Shown piece after piece: positions 15,685-26,620 of a stretch of 64,000 nucleotides of DNA; positions within the stretch are counted from its first letter, which is position 1, and every line of letters begins with the position of its first letter. Origin of the DNA: Nocardia donostiensis (lineage in GTDB: Bacteria; Actinomycetota; Actinomycetes; Mycobacteriales; Mycobacteriaceae); assembly GCF_002081715.1 (NCBI RefSeq), contig NZ_MUKP01000002.1, positions 1-64,000 of the forward strand, written 5' to 3'. The position numbers were made by a program, and so were the translations under genes. The notes below the pieces were generated by a model. That model saw only the letters and a list, made by a program, of their open reading frames with translations, was not told where the DNA came from and searched no databases.

Positions 15685-15866
15685 TGAGCGCGGGCGATGA
15701 TATGACGACCCGCAACGCCAGGTTCCCCGTTCGCCCCTCACCTCGCAGCCCGAGGCCATGAGGCGACCGCCGGGCGATGCGGACGACCAGCCCATCGCCC
15801 GGACCTCGTTCGAGGATCGGACGGCACAACCGTCCGCTCCAGTTCGCAAGGAGGGGAAGCGCAGTC

Positions 15867-16247
15867 GTGAACACCGAACTGCCGATACTCGTACTCGGCG
15901 CGATCGCCGCCGCCTTCGCGGTGGTATCCATTCTGATCGCGGCGCTGATCGGGCCGAAACGCTACAACCGCGCCAAACTACAGGCCTACGAGTGCGGCAT
16001 CGAGCCAACCCCGCACGCCGTCGCGGGCGGCACGGGAAACCTTGCCGGCCAGCGTTTTCCGGTGAAGTACTACCTCACCGCGATGCTGTTCATCATCTTC
16101 GACATCGAGATCGTGTTCCTGTACCCGTGGGCGGTCCATTTCGACGCGCTCGGTGTGTTCGGTCTCGCCGCGATGGCGTTGTTCATCGTCAATGTCTCGG
16201 TCGCCTACGCCTACGAATGGCGCCGCGGCGGCCTCAGCTGGGACTGA
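15867..16247 (+). CDS. nuoA: NADH-quinone oxidoreductase subunit A
   Basis: The protein has 126 residues from GTG at 15867, placed by the AAGGAGGGG ribosome site about 12 bases upstream. Three transmembrane helices are visible. The conserved loop YECGIEPTPHA between TM1 and TM2 carries the cysteine that faces the quinone channel. KYYLTAMLFIIFDIEIVFLYPWAV is the family signature of TM2. NuoA forms part of the membrane arm next to NuoH and NuoJ/K at the junction with the quinone site. It is the first gene of the operon, followed at 51 bases by nuoB. Confidence 0.96.
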   Translation: MNTELPILVLGAIAAAFAVVSILIAALIGPKRYNRAKLQAYECGIEPTPHAVAGGTGNLAGQRFPVKYYLTAMLFIIFDIEIVFLYPWAVHFDALGVFGLAAMALFIVNVSVAYAYEWRRGGLSWD

Positions 16248-16297
16248 CCAGGACCGGCACCGCCAACGAGCACACCGGAAGTGAGAAGTAGTCGAGT

Positions 16298-16852
16298 ATG
16301 GGTCTGGAAGAAAAACTGCCCAGCGGCTTCCTGCTGAGCACGGTCGAAAGCCTCGCCGGTTATCTGCGCAAAGGCTCGCTGTGGCCCGCCACGTTCGGCC
16401 TGGCCTGCTGCGCTATCGAGATGATGGCCACCGGTGCGGGCCGGTTCGATTCGGCCCGCTTCGGCATGGAGGTGTTCCGCGCCTCCCCCCGCCAAGCCGA
16501 TCTGATGATCGTCGCCGGACGGGTGAGCCAGAAGATGGCGCCGGTACTGCGCCAGGTCTACGACCAGATGACGGAACCGAAATGGGTGCTGGCCATGGGC
16601 GTCTGTGCCTCCTCCGGTGGCATGTTCAACAACTACGCCATCGTGCAGGGCGTCGACCACATCGTCCCCGTCGACATCTATCTACCCGGCTGCCCGCCGC
16701 GGCCGGAAATGCTGCTCAACGCGATCCTGGCGCTGCACAGCAAAATTCAGGAAATGCCGATGGGCGTCAACCGCGAAGAAGCCATCCGCGCCGCCGAACA
16801 GGCCGCGCTCGCCGCCACCCCCACCATCCGGATGGAAGGTCTGCTGCGATGA
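16298..16852 (+). CDS. nuoB: NADH-quinone oxidoreductase subunit B
   Basis: The protein has 184 residues. It binds the terminal [4Fe-4S] cluster N2 that passes electrons to menaquinone. The tandem cysteines are in [11 protein letters not shown], and the remaining ligands are in VCASSGG and [10 protein letters not shown]. The Arg-rich quinone-site loop is kept. It overlaps nuoC by four bases (ATGA). The protein is peripheral, in the connecting module between NuoC/D and NuoI. Length and motifs match other actinobacterial NuoB proteins. Confidence 0.97.
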   Translation: MGLEEKLPSGFLLSTVESLAGYLRKGSLWPATFGLACCAIEMMATGAGRFDSARFGMEVFRASPRQADLMIVAGRVSQKMAPVLRQVYDQMTEPKWVLAMGVCASSGGMFNNYAIVQGVDHIVPVDIYLPGCPPRPEMLLNAILALHSKIQEMPMGVNREEAIRAAEQAALAATPTIRMEGLLR

Positions 16853-17565
16853 GCACCGACCGCCCCGAGGACACCGGCAATCCCGCCGAGCGGGCGAACG
16901 ACGAGGTCATCGATGTGCGGCGCGGGATGTTCGGCGTCAGCGGCACCGGCGACACCTCCGGTTACGGCAGACTGGTCCGCGAAGTCAGCCTGCCCGGCGG
17001 CACCCCGCCGCCCTACGGCGGATACTTCGACGATATCGTCGCTGCACTACGCGCTGCGCTGGCCGGCCCCGATTTCGACGCCGAGTTCGATACCGCGGTC
17101 GACAAAGTCGTCGTCTTCCGCGACGAACTCACCCTCCACGTACGCCGCGAACACCTACCGGCGGTAGCGCAGGCGCTCCGCGACGCCCCCGCGCTGCGAT
17201 TCGAACTGTGCCTCGGCGTCAGCGGCGTGCACTACCCACACGACACCGGCCGCGAACTGCACGCCGTGTACCACCTGATGTCGATCACCCACAACCGCCG
17301 GATCCGCGTCGAGGTGTCCGCACCCGACGCCGACCCGCATATCCCGTCGCTGTATCGGGTGTATCCGACCACCGACTGGCACGAGCGGGAAACCTACGAC
17401 TTCTTCGGCATCCAGTTCGTCGGGCATCCCTCGCTCACCCGCATCACCATGCCTGACGACTGGCGCGGCCACCCCCAGCGCAAGGACTACCCGCTCGGCG
17501 GGATCCCGGTCGAATACAAGGGCGCGCGTATCCCGCCGCCCGACGAGCGGAGGGCGTACAGCTGA
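16849..17565 (+). CDS. nuoC: NADH-quinone oxidoreductase subunit C
   Basis: The protein has 238 residues from ATG at 16849, overlapping the nuoB stop. The actinobacterial N-terminal extension ([21 protein letters not shown]) precedes the 30-kDa subunit core. The core ends with the diagnostic [20 protein letters not shown] and [13 protein letters not shown] [18 protein letters not shown]. It is a peripheral-arm subunit without cofactor that packs against NuoD. C and D are separate genes here, unlike the fused NuoCD of enterobacteria. The stop overlaps the nuoD start by one base. Confidence 0.96.
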   Translation: MSTDRPEDTGNPAERANDEVIDVRRGMFGVSGTGDTSGYGRLVREVSLPGGTPPPYGGYFDDIVAALRAALAGPDFDAEFDTAVDKVVVFRDELTLHVRREHLPAVAQALRDAPALRFELCLGVSGVHYPHDTGRELHAVYHLMSITHNRRIRVEVSAPDADPHIPSLYRVYPTTDWHERETYDFFGIQFVGHPSLTRITMPDDWRGHPQRKDYPLGGIPVEYKGARIPPPDERRAYS

Positions 17566-18977
17566 TGAGCAATACCGATACCAAACCCGGCGTCGGCGGC
17601 CGCACCGACAACCAACAGCCGGAAACCACCGAACGGCGACACGGCGATCAGGAGCTACCACCCGGCGCCGACCGCACCGGCGAGGAGGCGACCGGCACAG
17701 TTGTCACCGTCGCAGGCCAGGACTGGGACGAGGTCGCCGAGGCGCTGCGCGGTTCCGGCGAAGAACGCATCGTCGTCAATATGGGACCGCAACATCCCTC
17801 CACCCACGGTGTGCTGCGGTTGATCCTGGAAATCGAGGGCGAAACCGTCACCGAGGCCCGCTGCGGAATCGGCTACCTGCACACCGGGATCGAGAAGAAC
17901 CTCGAATTCCGCAACTGGACCCAGGGCGTCACCTTCGTCACCCGGATGGACTATCTGTCCCCGTTCTTCAACGAGGCCGCCTACTGCCTGGCCGTAGAAA
18001 AACTACTGGGGATCACCGAGCAGATCCCCGAACGCGCCACGGTGGTGCGCGTGCTGCTGATGGAGCTCAACCGCATCTCCTCGCACCTGGTCGCGCTGGC
18101 CACCGGCGGTATGGAGATGGGCGCGCTCACCCCGATGCTGTTCGGCTTCCGGGAACGTGAACTGATCCTCGACGTATTCGAAACCATCACCGGGCTGCGC
18201 ATGAACCACGCCTACATCCGGCCCGGCGGCCTGGCCCAGGACGTGCCCGACGACGGCGTGACAAAAGTGCGCGAACTGCTGACCCTGCTGCCGAAGCGGT
18301 TGCGCGATATGGAGCATCTGCTCAGCCACAACCCGATCTGGAAGGCACGCACCCGCAACATCGGCTACCTCGACCTCACCGGTTGTATGGCGCTGGGCAT
18401 CACCGGACCGGTGCTGCGCGCTACCGGGCTCCCGCACGATCTGCGCAAATCAATGCCCTACTGCGACTACCAGAGCTACGAATTCGATATCCCCACCACC
18501 GATGGCTGCGACTGTTACGGCCGCTACCTCATCCGTATCGAGGAGATGAAGGAGTCGCTCAAAATCGTCGAACAATGCGTGGACCGGTTGCGTCCCGGCC
18601 CGGTGATGGTGGACGACAAGAAGCTCGCCTGGCCCGCCGACCTACAACTGGGCCCCGACGGCCTGGGCAACTCACCCCGCCATATCGGCAAGATCATGGG
18701 CACCTCGATGGAGGGGCTGATCCACCACTTCAAACTCGTCACCGAAGGCATGCGGGTACCGGCGGGTCAGGTGTATGTGGGGGTCGAATCGCCGCGCGGC
18801 GAACTGGGCGTGCACATGGTCAGCGACGGCGGCACCCGCCCCTACCGGGTGCACTACCGCGACCCCTCGTTCACCAACCTGCAGGCGGTGGCCGCCATGT
18901 GCGAAGGCGGAATGGTCGCCGACGTGATCGCCTCCGTCGCCAGTATCGATCCCGTCATGGGCGGAGTGGACCGATGA
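17565..18977 (+). CDS. nuoD: NADH-quinone oxidoreductase subunit D
   Basis: The protein has 470 residues, the 49-kDa subunit related to the large subunit of NiFe hydrogenases. The core starts at about residue 60 with [17 protein letters not shown], where the His is at the quinone head-group site. Further marks are [14 protein letters not shown] and RVDYLS-like TRMDYLSPF, and the end [18 protein letters not shown]. The first 55 residues are a polar, acidic extension not found in most homologues and likely disordered. It forms the quinone cavity with NuoB and NuoH. Confidence 0.97.
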   Translation: MSNTDTKPGVGGRTDNQQPETTERRHGDQELPPGADRTGEEATGTVVTVAGQDWDEVAEALRGSGEERIVVNMGPQHPSTHGVLRLILEIEGETVTEARCGIGYLHTGIEKNLEFRNWTQGVTFVTRMDYLSPFFNEAAYCLAVEKLLGITEQIPERATVVRVLLMELNRISSHLVALATGGMEMGALTPMLFGFRERELILDVFETITGLRMNHAYIRPGGLAQDVPDDGVTKVRELLTLLPKRLRDMEHLLSHNPIWKARTRNIGYLDLTGCMALGITGPVLRATGLPHDLRKSMPYCDYQSYEFDIPTTDGCDCYGRYLIRIEEMKESLKIVEQCVDRLRPGPVMVDDKKLAWPADLQLGPDGLGNSPRHIGKIMGTSMEGLIHHFKLVTEGMRVPAGQVYVGVESPRGELGVHMVSDGGTRPYRVHYRDPSFTNLQAVAAMCEGGMVADVIASVASIDPVMGGVDR

Positions 18978-19759
18978 CCGAAATACTGTTGCGCCTGACC
19001 ACCCGGCCCGAACCGTACCCGGCCGAGGTGCGCGAACGTCTGGAACCGGACGCGAAACAGATCATCGGCCGCTATCCGCAGCCCCGGTCGGCGCTGCTGC
19101 CGCTGCTGCATCTGGTGCAGGCCGAAGAGGGCTACGTCAGCGGCGCCGGAATAGAGTTCTGCGCCGAGCAGCTCGGGCTCACCGCAGCCGAAGTCACCGC
19201 CGTGGCCACGTTCTATTCGATGTTCCGGCGCACCCCCACCGGCGACTACCACGTCGGCGTGTGCACCAACACGCTGTGCGCAGTGCTCGGCGGCGACGCC
19301 ATCCTCGCCGCACTCCGCGAACATCTGGGCATCGAGCACGGGGAAACCACCGACGACGGCACCATCACCCTCGACCACGTCGAATGCAACGCGGCCTGCG
19401 ATTACGCACCCGTGGTGATGGTCAACTGGGAATTCTTCGACAACCAGACCCCAGAATCGGCGCGCGCCCTCGTCGACGCATTACGGGCCGGCGACACCGT
19501 CACCCCGACCAGGGGAGCGCCGCTGTGCACCTTCCGGGAAACCGCACGCGTCCTCGCCGGATTCCCCGATGAACGTCCCGGCGTCCTCGACGGCGAACCG
19601 GGCGCGCCCACCCTTGCCGGGCTGCGCGTCGCAGACCGGCAGGAGACGGCAGCTCCCGAGGCGGGCGACGACCCCGGCGAGCGTGTCAGGCCCGGAGACG
19701 ATAGCTCGCGTGACCACGGAGGGCCCCACGATCGCCGCAACAACACGGGCGGTGCCTGA
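18974..19759 (+). CDS. nuoE: NADH-quinone oxidoreductase subunit E, with repeat-derived tail
   Basis: The protein has 261 residues from ATG at 18974, overlapping nuoD by four bases. The thioredoxin-like core holds the N1a [2Fe-2S] cluster, with ligands in VGVCTNTLC and [30 protein letters not shown] is the usual actinobacterial ending. The last 30 or so residues (about [18 protein letters not shown]) are unlike other NuoE proteins. They are encoded by one arm of a 63-bp inverted repeat (19674-19736) whose other arm lies in nuoH. NuoE works with NuoF and NuoG in the NADH-dehydrogenase module. Confidence 0.95.
   Translation: MTEILLRLTTRPEPYPAEVRERLEPDAKQIIGRYPQPRSALLPLLHLVQAEEGYVSGAGIEFCAEQLGLTAAEVTAVATFYSMFRRTPTGDYHVGVCTNTLCAVLGGDAILAALREHLGIEHGETTDDGTITLDHVECNAACDYAPVVMVNWEFFDNQTPESARALVDALRAGDTVTPTRGAPLCTFRETARVLAGFPDERPGVLDGEPGAPTLAGLRVADRQETAAPEAGDDPGERVRPGDDSSRDHGGPHDRRNNTGGA
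19674..19736 (+). repeat. 63-bp dispersed repeat, arm 1, inside the nuoE 3' end
   Basis: The reverse complement of this stretch matches 23624-23686 at 59 of 63 positions. It encodes the non-conserved C-terminal tail of NuoE in frame. No transposase or target duplication is visible, so it looks like a small repeat tolerated as coding sequence. Confidence 0.8.
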
Positions 19760-19760
19760 T

Positions 19761-21089
19761 ATGACGCTGACCCCGGTACTGACCCGCAGCTGGGACCGCC
19801 CCCGCTCCTGGACCATCGACACCTACCGTGCCCACGGCGGCTACGAAGCCGTGCCGCTGGCGCTGCGCATGTCTCCCGACGAGGTCATCCAGAGCGTCAA
19901 GGACGCCGGGTTGCGCGGCCGCGGTGGCGCCGGGTTCCCCACCGGCATGAAATGGAGTTTCATCCCCCAGGGCCCCGAGCCAGACGGCAGCCATAAACCG
20001 CACTACCTGGTGGTCAATGCCGACGAGTCCGAACCGGGCACCTGCAAGGACATCCCACTGCTGCTGGCCGACCCGCATGCCCTGATCGAAGGCGTGATCA
20101 TCGCCGCCTACGCGATCCGCGCCGCCACCGCGTTCATCTACCTGCGCGGTGAAGTGGTTCCGGTGCTGCGACGACTGCAGGCGGCCGTCGCCGATGCCTA
20201 CGCGGCCGGGTTCCTCGGTTCCGACATCCTCGGCAGCGGCTACGACCTGGAATTGATCGTGCACGCAGGGGCGGGCGCCTACATCTGCGGTGAGGAAACC
20301 GCACTGCTCGATTCGCTGGAAGGGCGGCGCGGCCAACCTCGACTGCGGCCTCCCTTCCCCGCCGTCGCCGGTCTGTACGCCAGCCCCACGGTGGTGAACA
20401 ACGTCGAATCCATTGCCAGCGTGCCGCCGATCATCCGGCACGGCACCGCATGGTTCCGCTCCATGGGCAGCGAAAAATCGCCCGGCTTCACCGTGTACTC
20501 GCTGTCCGGGCACGTCACCATCCCCGGCCAGTACGAGGCGCCGCTGGGCATCACCCTGCGGGAACTGCTCGACTACGCCGGCGGCGTCCGCACCGGGCAT
20601 CAGCTCAAGTTCTGGACACCGGGTGGTTCGTCCACACCGCTGCTCACGGCCGAACACCTCGACGTGCCGCTCGACTACGAGAACGTCGCCGCGGCCGGAT
20701 CCATGCTCGGCACCAAGGCATTGCAGATCTTCGACGACACCACCTGTGTGGTCCGGGCCGTGCTGCGCTGGACGGAGTTCTACGCCCACGAATCGTGCGG
20801 CAAATGCACGCCGTGCCGGGAAGGGACGTACTGGCTGGTTCAGCTGCTCACCCGGCTGGAGGCCGGGCAGGGCACCGAAGCCGACCTGGAGAAGCTGCTC
20901 GATATCTGCGACAACATCAACGGCAAATCGTTCTGTGCGCTCGGCGACGGCGCGGCCAGCCCGATCGTCTCGTCACTGAAATACTTCCGCGACGAGTACA
21001 TCGACCACCTGCTCTTCGGTGGCTGCCCGTTCGATCCCGCACGCTGCACCGCCTGGGCCGGTACCGCGGCCGGAGAGGGAACCCGATGA
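19761..21089 (+). CDS. nuoF: NADH-quinone oxidoreductase subunit F
   Basis: The protein has 442 residues from ATG at 19761. It is the NADH-binding flavoprotein. The Gly-rich NADH/FMN loop is [16 protein letters not shown], the FMN region includes [12 protein letters not shown] and [18 protein letters not shown], and the [4Fe-4S] N3 ligands are in [15 protein letters not shown] and a later Cys in KSFCALGDG. Electrons from NADH enter the complex here and pass to NuoG. It follows nuoE after one base and overlaps nuoG by four. Confidence 0.97.
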   Translation: MTLTPVLTRSWDRPRSWTIDTYRAHGGYEAVPLALRMSPDEVIQSVKDAGLRGRGGAGFPTGMKWSFIPQGPEPDGSHKPHYLVVNADESEPGTCKDIPLLLADPHALIEGVIIAAYAIRAATAFIYLRGEVVPVLRRLQAAVADAYAAGFLGSDILGSGYDLELIVHAGAGAYICGEETALLDSLEGRRGQPRLRPPFPAVAGLYASPTVVNNVESIASVPPIIRHGTAWFRSMGSEKSPGFTVYSLSGHVTIPGQYEAPLGITLRELLDYAGGVRTGHQLKFWTPGGSSTPLLTAEHLDVPLDYENVAAAGSMLGTKALQIFDDTTCVVRAVLRWTEFYAHESCGKCTPCREGTYWLVQLLTRLEAGQGTEADLEKLLDICDNINGKSFCALGDGAASPIVSSLKYFRDEYIDHLLFGGCPFDPARCTAWAGTAAGEGTR

Positions 21090-23605
21090 CCGCCACCGTC
21101 CGCACCGACGCCAGCGATCTGCAGCCCGCCGACCTGGTCAGCGTCACCATCGACGGAACGACGGTCAGCGTGCCCGCGGGCACCCTGCTCATCCGGGCCG
21201 CCGAACTGATCGGTATCCAGATCCCCCGCTTCTGCGACCATCCGCTGCTCGAACCGGTGGGGGCCTGCCGCCAGTGCCTCGTCGAAGTCGAAGGCCAGCG
21301 CAAACCCGTCGCCTCCTGCACCATGACGGTCACCGACGGGATGGTGGCCCGTACCCAGCTCACCTCACCGGTCGCCGACAAGGCCCAGCAGGGGGTCATG
21401 GAACTGCTGCTGATCAACCATCCGCTGGACTGCCCGGTCTGCGATAAGGGCGGCGAATGCCCGTTGCAGAACCAGGCCATGTCCAACGGCCGCCCGGAAA
21501 CCCGCTTCGAGGGAACCAAACGCACCTACCCGAAGCCGATCCCGTTGTCGAGCGCGGTGCTGCTGGATCGGGAACGCTGCGTGCTGTGCGCCCGCTGCAC
21601 CCGATTCAGTCAGCAGATCGCGGGCGATCCGTTCATCGAACTGATGGAACGCGGCGCGCTACAGCAGGTCGGTACCGCTACGGCCGAACCGCTGGACTCC
21701 TATTTCTCCGGCAACACCGTGCAGATCTGCCCGGTGGGGGCGCTGACCGGAACCAGCTACCGGTTCCGCGCGCGGCCCTTCGACCTGGTGTCCAGCCCGA
21801 ACGTCTGCGAACATTGCGCTTCCGGCTGCGCGCAGCGCACCGACCATCGCCGCGGCAAAGTTATGCGCCGCCTCGCCGGCGACGACCCGCAGGTCAACGA
21901 CGAATGGAACTGCGACAAGGGCCGCTGGGCCTTCGCCTACACCACCGAACGCGACCGCATCACCACACCGATGCTGCGGAACCCCGACGGAGAACTCGTC
22001 CCGTGTTCGTGGTCGGAAGCACTGGCCGCCACCGCCCGTGGGCTACGCGCGGCGCTCGGCAACGCGGCTGTGCTGACCGGCGGACGTCTCACCGTCGAAG
22101 ATGCCTACGCCTACAGCAAGTTCGCTCGTACCGTTTTGGCCACCAACGATATCGACTTCCGCGCCAGGGCCCATTCCGCTGAGGAAGCCGAATTCCTCTC
22201 CGCCAGGATCGCCGGGCAGCCCATGGCTGTCGGCTACGACAGCCTCGCTGCCGCGCCGGTGGTGTTGCTGGCCGGTTTCGAGGCGGAAGAAGAATCGCCG
22301 ATCGTCTATCTGCGGCTGCGCAAGGCCGCGCGCACCCGCGGGCTACGGGTGTTCTCCCTCGCGGCGTACGCCTCACGCGGACTGGAACGCATGAGCGGCA
22401 CGCTGATCCCGACCGTGCCGGGCGCCGAACCGCATATGCTCGCGGCGATCCGCTCCGGCGCCGGGGAACCCGACGGTGGGGGACGCGGCCCGGAGCACGA
22501 CCACCGGCCGGACCTGCCTGCCGAACAGCTACAGGAGCTCGCGCGGCTGCTGCGGGAACCCGGCGCGGTGATCATGGTCGGTGAACGACTGGCCGGGTTC
22601 CCCGGCGCATTGTCGGCGGCGGCACAACTGGCCGACGACACCGGCGCCGCCCTGGCCTGGGTGCCACGTCGCGCCGGGGAACGCGGCGCGCTGGAAGCCG
22701 GTGCGCTGCCGACCCTGCTACCAGGTGGGCGACCCGTGGTGGACGAGCAGGCCAGAAGCCAGGTGTGCCAGGTGTGGAACGTGGCGGACCTACCGTCCTC
22801 TCCTGGCCGCGACACCAGCGGAATCCTCGCCGACGCGTCCGGCCTCGGCGCACTGCTGGTCGGCGGTGTCGAGGTCGCCGACCTGCCCGACCCGCCCGGC
22901 GCGCTGGCCGCGCTGGACGCCGCCGAATTCGTGGTCTCGCTCGAACAACGCCACAGCGAGGTCACCGACCGTGCCGATGTGGTGTTCCCGGTCGCTTCGG
23001 CGATGGAGAAACCGGGAACCTTCCTCACCTGGGAGGGCCGCTCACGCCCGTTCCAGGCCGCGCTCGCCGACAGCACCGTCCGCCGCACCTCCGCGCCGCT
23101 GCCCGACCTGCGGGTGCTGCACACCATCGCCGCTGAAATGGGTGTGCGGCTCGACCTGCCCGATACCGCGGCGGCCCGCCGCGAACTCGCCGAACTCGGT
23201 ATCTGGGACAGCACACGCACTCCCGCGCCCGCCCACCTGCCGCATCCCACGCCCCGGCCGAGTCCCGGCACAGCGGTGCTGGCCGGCTGGCGGATGCTGC
23301 TCGACTCCGGCCGGATGCAAGACGGCGCACCAGAACTGGCCGGTACCGCGCGACCTGCTGTCGCGCGACTGTCGGCGGCGACCGCCGACGAAATAGGCGC
23401 AAGCGACGGCGAACCGATCACCGTCACCACCGAACACGGCAGCCTCACCGTGGCGCTATCGGTCACCGCGATGCCCGACCGAGTGGTGTGGCTGCCCCTG
23501 AACTCGCCCGGCTGCTCGGTGTACGCCGAACTGGGCACCCAGCCCGGCAGCGTCGTAGGTCTGCGGCGCGCCGACCAGAGGACGAAGGAACACCACCATG
23601 AGTGA
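21086..23605 (+). CDS. nuoG: NADH-quinone oxidoreductase subunit G
   Basis: The protein has 839 residues from ATG at 21086. The N-terminal ferredoxin-like part has [20 protein letters not shown] ([2Fe-2S] N1b), [13 protein letters not shown] and [13 protein letters not shown] with a later CPVGAL (the [4Fe-4S] clusters). CEHCASGC marks the start of the molybdopterin-oxidoreductase-like domain. The extra N7-type ligands are present. The C-terminal part has the degenerate formate-dehydrogenase-like fold that no longer binds molybdenum. It conducts electrons from NuoF to NuoI. The stop overlaps the start of nuoH by eight bases. Confidence 0.96.
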   Translation: MTATVRTDASDLQPADLVSVTIDGTTVSVPAGTLLIRAAELIGIQIPRFCDHPLLEPVGACRQCLVEVEGQRKPVASCTMTVTDGMVARTQLTSPVADKAQQGVMELLLINHPLDCPVCDKGGECPLQNQAMSNGRPETRFEGTKRTYPKPIPLSSAVLLDRERCVLCARCTRFSQQIAGDPFIELMERGALQQVGTATAEPLDSYFSGNTVQICPVGALTGTSYRFRARPFDLVSSPNVCEHCASGCAQRTDHRRGKVMRRLAGDDPQVNDEWNCDKGRWAFAYTTERDRITTPMLRNPDGELVPCSWSEALAATARGLRAALGNAAVLTGGRLTVEDAYAYSKFARTVLATNDIDFRARAHSAEEAEFLSARIAGQPMAVGYDSLAAAPVVLLAGFEAEEESPIVYLRLRKAARTRGLRVFSLAAYASRGLERMSGTLIPTVPGAEPHMLAAIRSGAGEPDGGGRGPEHDHRPDLPAEQLQELARLLREPGAVIMVGERLAGFPGALSAAAQLADDTGAALAWVPRRAGERGALEAGALPTLLPGGRPVVDEQARSQVCQVWNVADLPSSPGRDTSGILADASGLGALLVGGVEVADLPDPPGALAALDAAEFVVSLEQRHSEVTDRADVVFPVASAMEKPGTFLTWEGRSRPFQAALADSTVRRTSAPLPDLRVLHTIAAEMGVRLDLPDTAAARRELAELGIWDSTRTPAPAHLPHPTPRPSPGTAVLAGWRMLLDSGRMQDGAPELAGTARPAVARLSAATADEIGASDGEPITVTTEHGSLTVALSVTAMPDRVVWLPLNSPGCSVYAELGTQPGSVVGLRRADQRTKEHHHE

Positions 23606-25475
23606 TCCGACTCTGTTCACAGCGGCGACCATGGGGCCCTCCGTGGTCACGCGAGCTACCGCCTCCGGGCCTGACACGCTCGCCGGATTCGGTCACGACC
23701 CGCTGTGGCTCATCATCGCCAAAGCGCTCGCCGTGTTCGTCTTCCTGCTCCTCACCGTGCTGTTCGGGGTGCTCGCCGAACGCAAGATCGTCGCCTGGAT
23801 GCAGATGCGAGTCGGCCCCAACCGGGTCGGCCCCAAAGGCAGTCTGCAAAGCGTCGCCGACGGGGTGAAGATGGCTTTCAAAGAAGACATCGTGCCCGCC
23901 GTAGTGGACAAACCGATCTTCATCCTCGCGCCGATCCTGGCGGTGGTCCCGGCGGTGCTCGCATTCGCGGTCATCCCGTTCGGCCCCGAAGTGTCGATCC
24001 TCGGTCACCGCACGGCCCTGCAATTGACCGATCTGCCCGTCGGAGTGCTCTACATCCTGGCCATCACCTCGGTCGGCGTGTACGGGATCGTGCTGGCCGG
24101 GTGGGCGTCCGGTTCGACCTATCCACTGCTGGGCGGGCTGCGCTCCACTGCGCAGGTCATCTCCTATGAGATCGCGATGGCGCTGTGTTTCGCTGCGGTG
24201 TTCCTGCTCGGCGGGACGATGGCCACCTCCGGCATCATCGCCGCCCAGCACGACACCTGGTATGTGTTCCTGCTGCTGCCGTCGTTCCTGATCTACTGCG
24301 TATCCATGGTCGGTGAGACCAACCGGGCTCCGTTCGACCTGCCCGAAGCCGAAGGCGAACTCGTCGGCGGTTTCCACACCGAATACTCGTCGCTGAAGTT
24401 CGCGATGTTCATGCTCGCCGAATACGTGAACATGGCAACGGTTTCCGCGCTCGCCACCACCCTGTTCCTCGGCGGCTGGCGGGCACCGTGGCCGTTGAGC
24501 ATCTGGGCGGGCGCGAACACCGGCTGGTGGCCACTGGTGTGGTTCGTCGCCAAGGTGTGGATGTTCCTGTTCGTGTTCATCTGGCTGCGCGGCACCCTGC
24601 CGCGGCTCCGTTACGACCAGTTCATGAAGCTCGGGTGGAAGCTGCTCATCCCCACCTCGCTGCTGTGGGTGATGCTGGTGGCCGCCGCTCGTATCGCCGA
24701 ACTCGAGGGCCTGCACATCCAGACCCCGGTCCTGGTGATCACCGGGGTGCTCATCTCCGGTCTGCTGGTCGGGCTGTTCTTGCGCGCCGGACGCGCATCC
24801 GGCCCACCACCGCCTGCGGAAGAACGGCCCGAGGGCGAGGTTTTCCTCGGTTTCCCGGTGCCGCCACTACCGAAGGACCGAACGCACGTCGTCGGCGAGC
24901 CCGGCCTGTTCGAACCGCTGGCCGGTTTCGCCGTCACCGCCGCCACCATGTTCAAAAAACCCAATACCGAGTTCTATCCGGAGCAGAAGGTGCCAACCGC
25001 ACCGCGCTACCACGGTCGCCATCAGCTCAACCGGCACCCCGACGGTCTGGAGAAATGCATCGGATGCGAACTGTGCGCCTGGGCCTGCCCGGCCGACGCC
25101 ATCTATGTCGAGGGCGCGGACAACACCGACACCGAACGCTTCTCCCCCGGTGAACGCTACGGCCGCGTGTACCAGATCAACTATCTGCGCTGCATCGGCT
25201 GCGGTTTGTGTATCGAGGCATGCCCGACGCGCGCGTTGACCATGACCAACGATTACGAGCTCGTCGACGACAACCGCGCGGACCTGATCTACGAGAAGGA
25301 CCGGCTGCTCGCACCGCTGGAACCCGGTATGGACGCGCCACCGCACGATATGCGACCCGGCACCACCGAAGCCGACTACTACCTCGGCGCCGTGCACGGC
25401 AGCAACAACGGCGACAACGGCGACAACGGCGACAACACAGCCGCTGCGGTCATGACGGAAGGAGCTGCCCGATGA
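23598..25475 (+). CDS. nuoHI: Fused NADH-quinone oxidoreductase subunits H and I
   Basis: One uninterrupted frame of 625 residues covers two subunits normally encoded separately. Residues from about 31 ([19 protein letters not shown]) to about 400 are NuoH, a polytopic membrane protein with [20 protein letters not shown] and the quinone-site loop [18 protein letters not shown] linker of about 35 residues ([19 protein letters not shown]...) leads to NuoI from about 437 ([18 protein letters not shown]). NuoI carries [12 protein letters not shown] at 487-498 and [12 protein letters not shown] at 532-543, binding clusters N6a and N6b. The first 30 residues are non-conserved and repeat-derived. 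The NuoI end has a short NGD repeat. The two halves touch in known complex I structures, so a fusion is structurally possible. A one-base sequencing indel is the alternative. Confidence 0.88.
   Translation: MSDPTLFTAATMGPSVVTRATASGPDTLAGFGHDPLWLIIAKALAVFVFLLLTVLFGVLAERKIVAWMQMRVGPNRVGPKGSLQSVADGVKMAFKEDIVPAVVDKPIFILAPILAVVPAVLAFAVIPFGPEVSILGHRTALQLTDLPVGVLYILAITSVGVYGIVLAGWASGSTYPLLGGLRSTAQVISYEIAMALCFAAVFLLGGTMATSGIIAAQHDTWYVFLLLPSFLIYCVSMVGETNRAPFDLPEAEGELVGGFHTEYSSLKFAMFMLAEYVNMATVSALATTLFLGGWRAPWPLSIWAGANTGWWPLVWFVAKVWMFLFVFIWLRGTLPRLRYDQFMKLGWKLLIPTSLLWVMLVAAARIAELEGLHIQTPVLVITGVLISGLLVGLFLRAGRASGPPPPAEERPEGEVFLGFPVPPLPKDRTHVVGEPGLFEPLAGFAVTAATMFKKPNTEFYPEQKVPTAPRYHGRHQLNRHPDGLEKCIGCELCAWACPADAIYVEGADNTDTERFSPGERYGRVYQINYLRCIGCGLCIEACPTRALTMTNDYELVDDNRADLIYEKDRLLAPLEPGMDAPPHDMRPGTTEADYYLGAVHGSNNGDNGDNGDNTAAAVMTEGAAR
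23624..23686 (-). repeat. 63-bp dispersed repeat, arm 2, inside the nuoH 5' end
   Basis: The reverse complement of this stretch matches 19674-19736 at 59 of 63 positions. Read in the nuoH frame it gives [20 protein letters not shown], just before the conserved NuoH start at FGHD. It therefore lengthens NuoH by about 25 residues. Confidence 0.8.
25407..25433 (+). repeat. Three tandem copies of a 9-bp unit at the end of the nuoI part
   Basis: The unit aacggcgac occurs three times, encoding Asn-Gly-Asp repeats in the C-terminal tail of the fused NuoHI protein. Copy number could vary by slippage without breaking the frame. Confidence 0.7.
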
Positions 25476-26323
25476 CGCTCACGACCGCGCTGGCAGCCAC
25501 CGCGCCGCTGGCCGCCGAACCGCTCACCCGCACCTCCACCGGTGAAGCCGTCCAATTCTGGATCCTCGCCCCGCTGGCGATCATAGGTGCGCTCGGTATG
25601 GTGTTCGCCGCCAAGGCGGTGCATTCGGCGATCTGCCTGGCCGCCACCATGATCGCGCTCGCGGTGTTCTATATCGGCCAAGACGCGTTGTTCCTCGGCG
25701 TCGTACAGGTCGTCGTCTACACCGGCGCGGTGATGATGCTGTTCCTGTTCGTGCTCATGCTGGTCGGCGTCGACTCCGCGGAGTCGCTGCGGGAAACCCT
25801 GCGCGGACAGCGGTGGGCCGCCGCCGCTGTCGGTGCCGGGTTCGGGCTGCTGCTCATCACCGGAATCGCCCACGGTATCCGCACTTCCGGCGTCGAATTC
25901 CCCGCCACCGGCTTCCCCGGCCACGATGTGATCGGCTCGCTGGCGGAACTGATCTTCCTCCGCTACGTGTGGGCATTCGAGCTCACCGGCGCCCTACTGA
26001 TTGCCGCCACCATCGGCGCCATGGTGCTGGCGCACCGGACACCGGCCACGCCCCGCCCGACCCAACGGGAACTGTCCCGCAGGCGGTTCCGCGACCCCGG
26101 CGACAACCGGGCGACACCGCTACCCACCCCCGGCGTCTACGCCCGGCACAACGCCGTCGACGTTCCCGCCCGCCTACCGGACGGCTCGTTCGAGGAGCTG
26201 TCGGTGTCGACCATCCTGCGCCACCGCCGCAACCTGGCGCTCACCGAGGCCGCCGTCAGCTCGGTCGCGGGGCCGGCAGACGGCGACACATCCCGCACGG
26301 CCGATGAGGAAGGTAACCGGTGA
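25472..26323 (+). CDS. nuoJ: NADH-quinone oxidoreductase subunit J
   Basis: The protein has 283 residues from ATG at 25472, overlapping the previous stop. Five transmembrane helices are expected. [20 protein letters not shown] and [21 protein letters not shown] are the conserved TM2-TM3 signature around the pi-bulge helix involved in proton coupling. The hydrophilic C-terminal tail of about 100 residues, ending [12 protein letters not shown], is typical of actinobacterial NuoJ and probably cytoplasmic. It overlaps nuoK by four bases. Confidence 0.95.
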   Translation: MTLTTALAATAPLAAEPLTRTSTGEAVQFWILAPLAIIGALGMVFAAKAVHSAICLAATMIALAVFYIGQDALFLGVVQVVVYTGAVMMLFLFVLMLVGVDSAESLRETLRGQRWAAAAVGAGFGLLLITGIAHGIRTSGVEFPATGFPGHDVIGSLAELIFLRYVWAFELTGALLIAATIGAMVLAHRTPATPRPTQRELSRRRFRDPGDNRATPLPTPGVYARHNAVDVPARLPDGSFEELSVSTILRHRRNLALTEAAVSSVAGPADGDTSRTADEEGNR

Positions 26324-26619
26324 ACCCCGAGAACTATCTTTTCCTGTCCGCGCTGCTGTTCACCATCGGCGCCGCCGGTGTGTTGTTGCGGCGCAACGCG
26401 ATCGTGGTGTTCATGTGCATCGAGCTGATGCTCAACGCCGTCAACCTCGCGTTCGTCACCTTCGCCCGGCTGCATGCGAACCTCGACGGCCAGGTCTTCG
26501 CGTTCTTCACCATGGTGGTCGCCGCGGCCGAGGTCGTGGTCGGCCTGGCCATCATCATGACCATTTTCCGCGCCCGCCGCTCGACCTCGGTCGACGACGC
26601 CAACCTGCTGAAGTTCTGA
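26320..26619 (+). CDS. nuoK: NADH-quinone oxidoreductase subunit K
   Basis: The protein has 99 residues from GTG at 26320. It has three transmembrane helices with the two buried glutamates of the proton path, in [14 protein letters not shown] and [13 protein letters not shown]. It is the MrpC-like subunit between NuoJ and NuoN. The tail [15 protein letters not shown] is standard. One base separates it from nuoL. Confidence 0.97.
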   Translation: MNPENYLFLSALLFTIGAAGVLLRRNAIVVFMCIELMLNAVNLAFVTFARLHANLDGQVFAFFTMVVAAAEVVVGLAIIMTIFRARRSTSVDDANLLKF

Positions 26620-26620
26620 C

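Noticed and set aside
19569..19760. Upstream extension of the nuoF frame into nuoE
   Set aside because: The conserved NuoF start is at 19761 and the extension overlaps nuoE in another frame; it is interesting only because it also crosses the inverted repeat.
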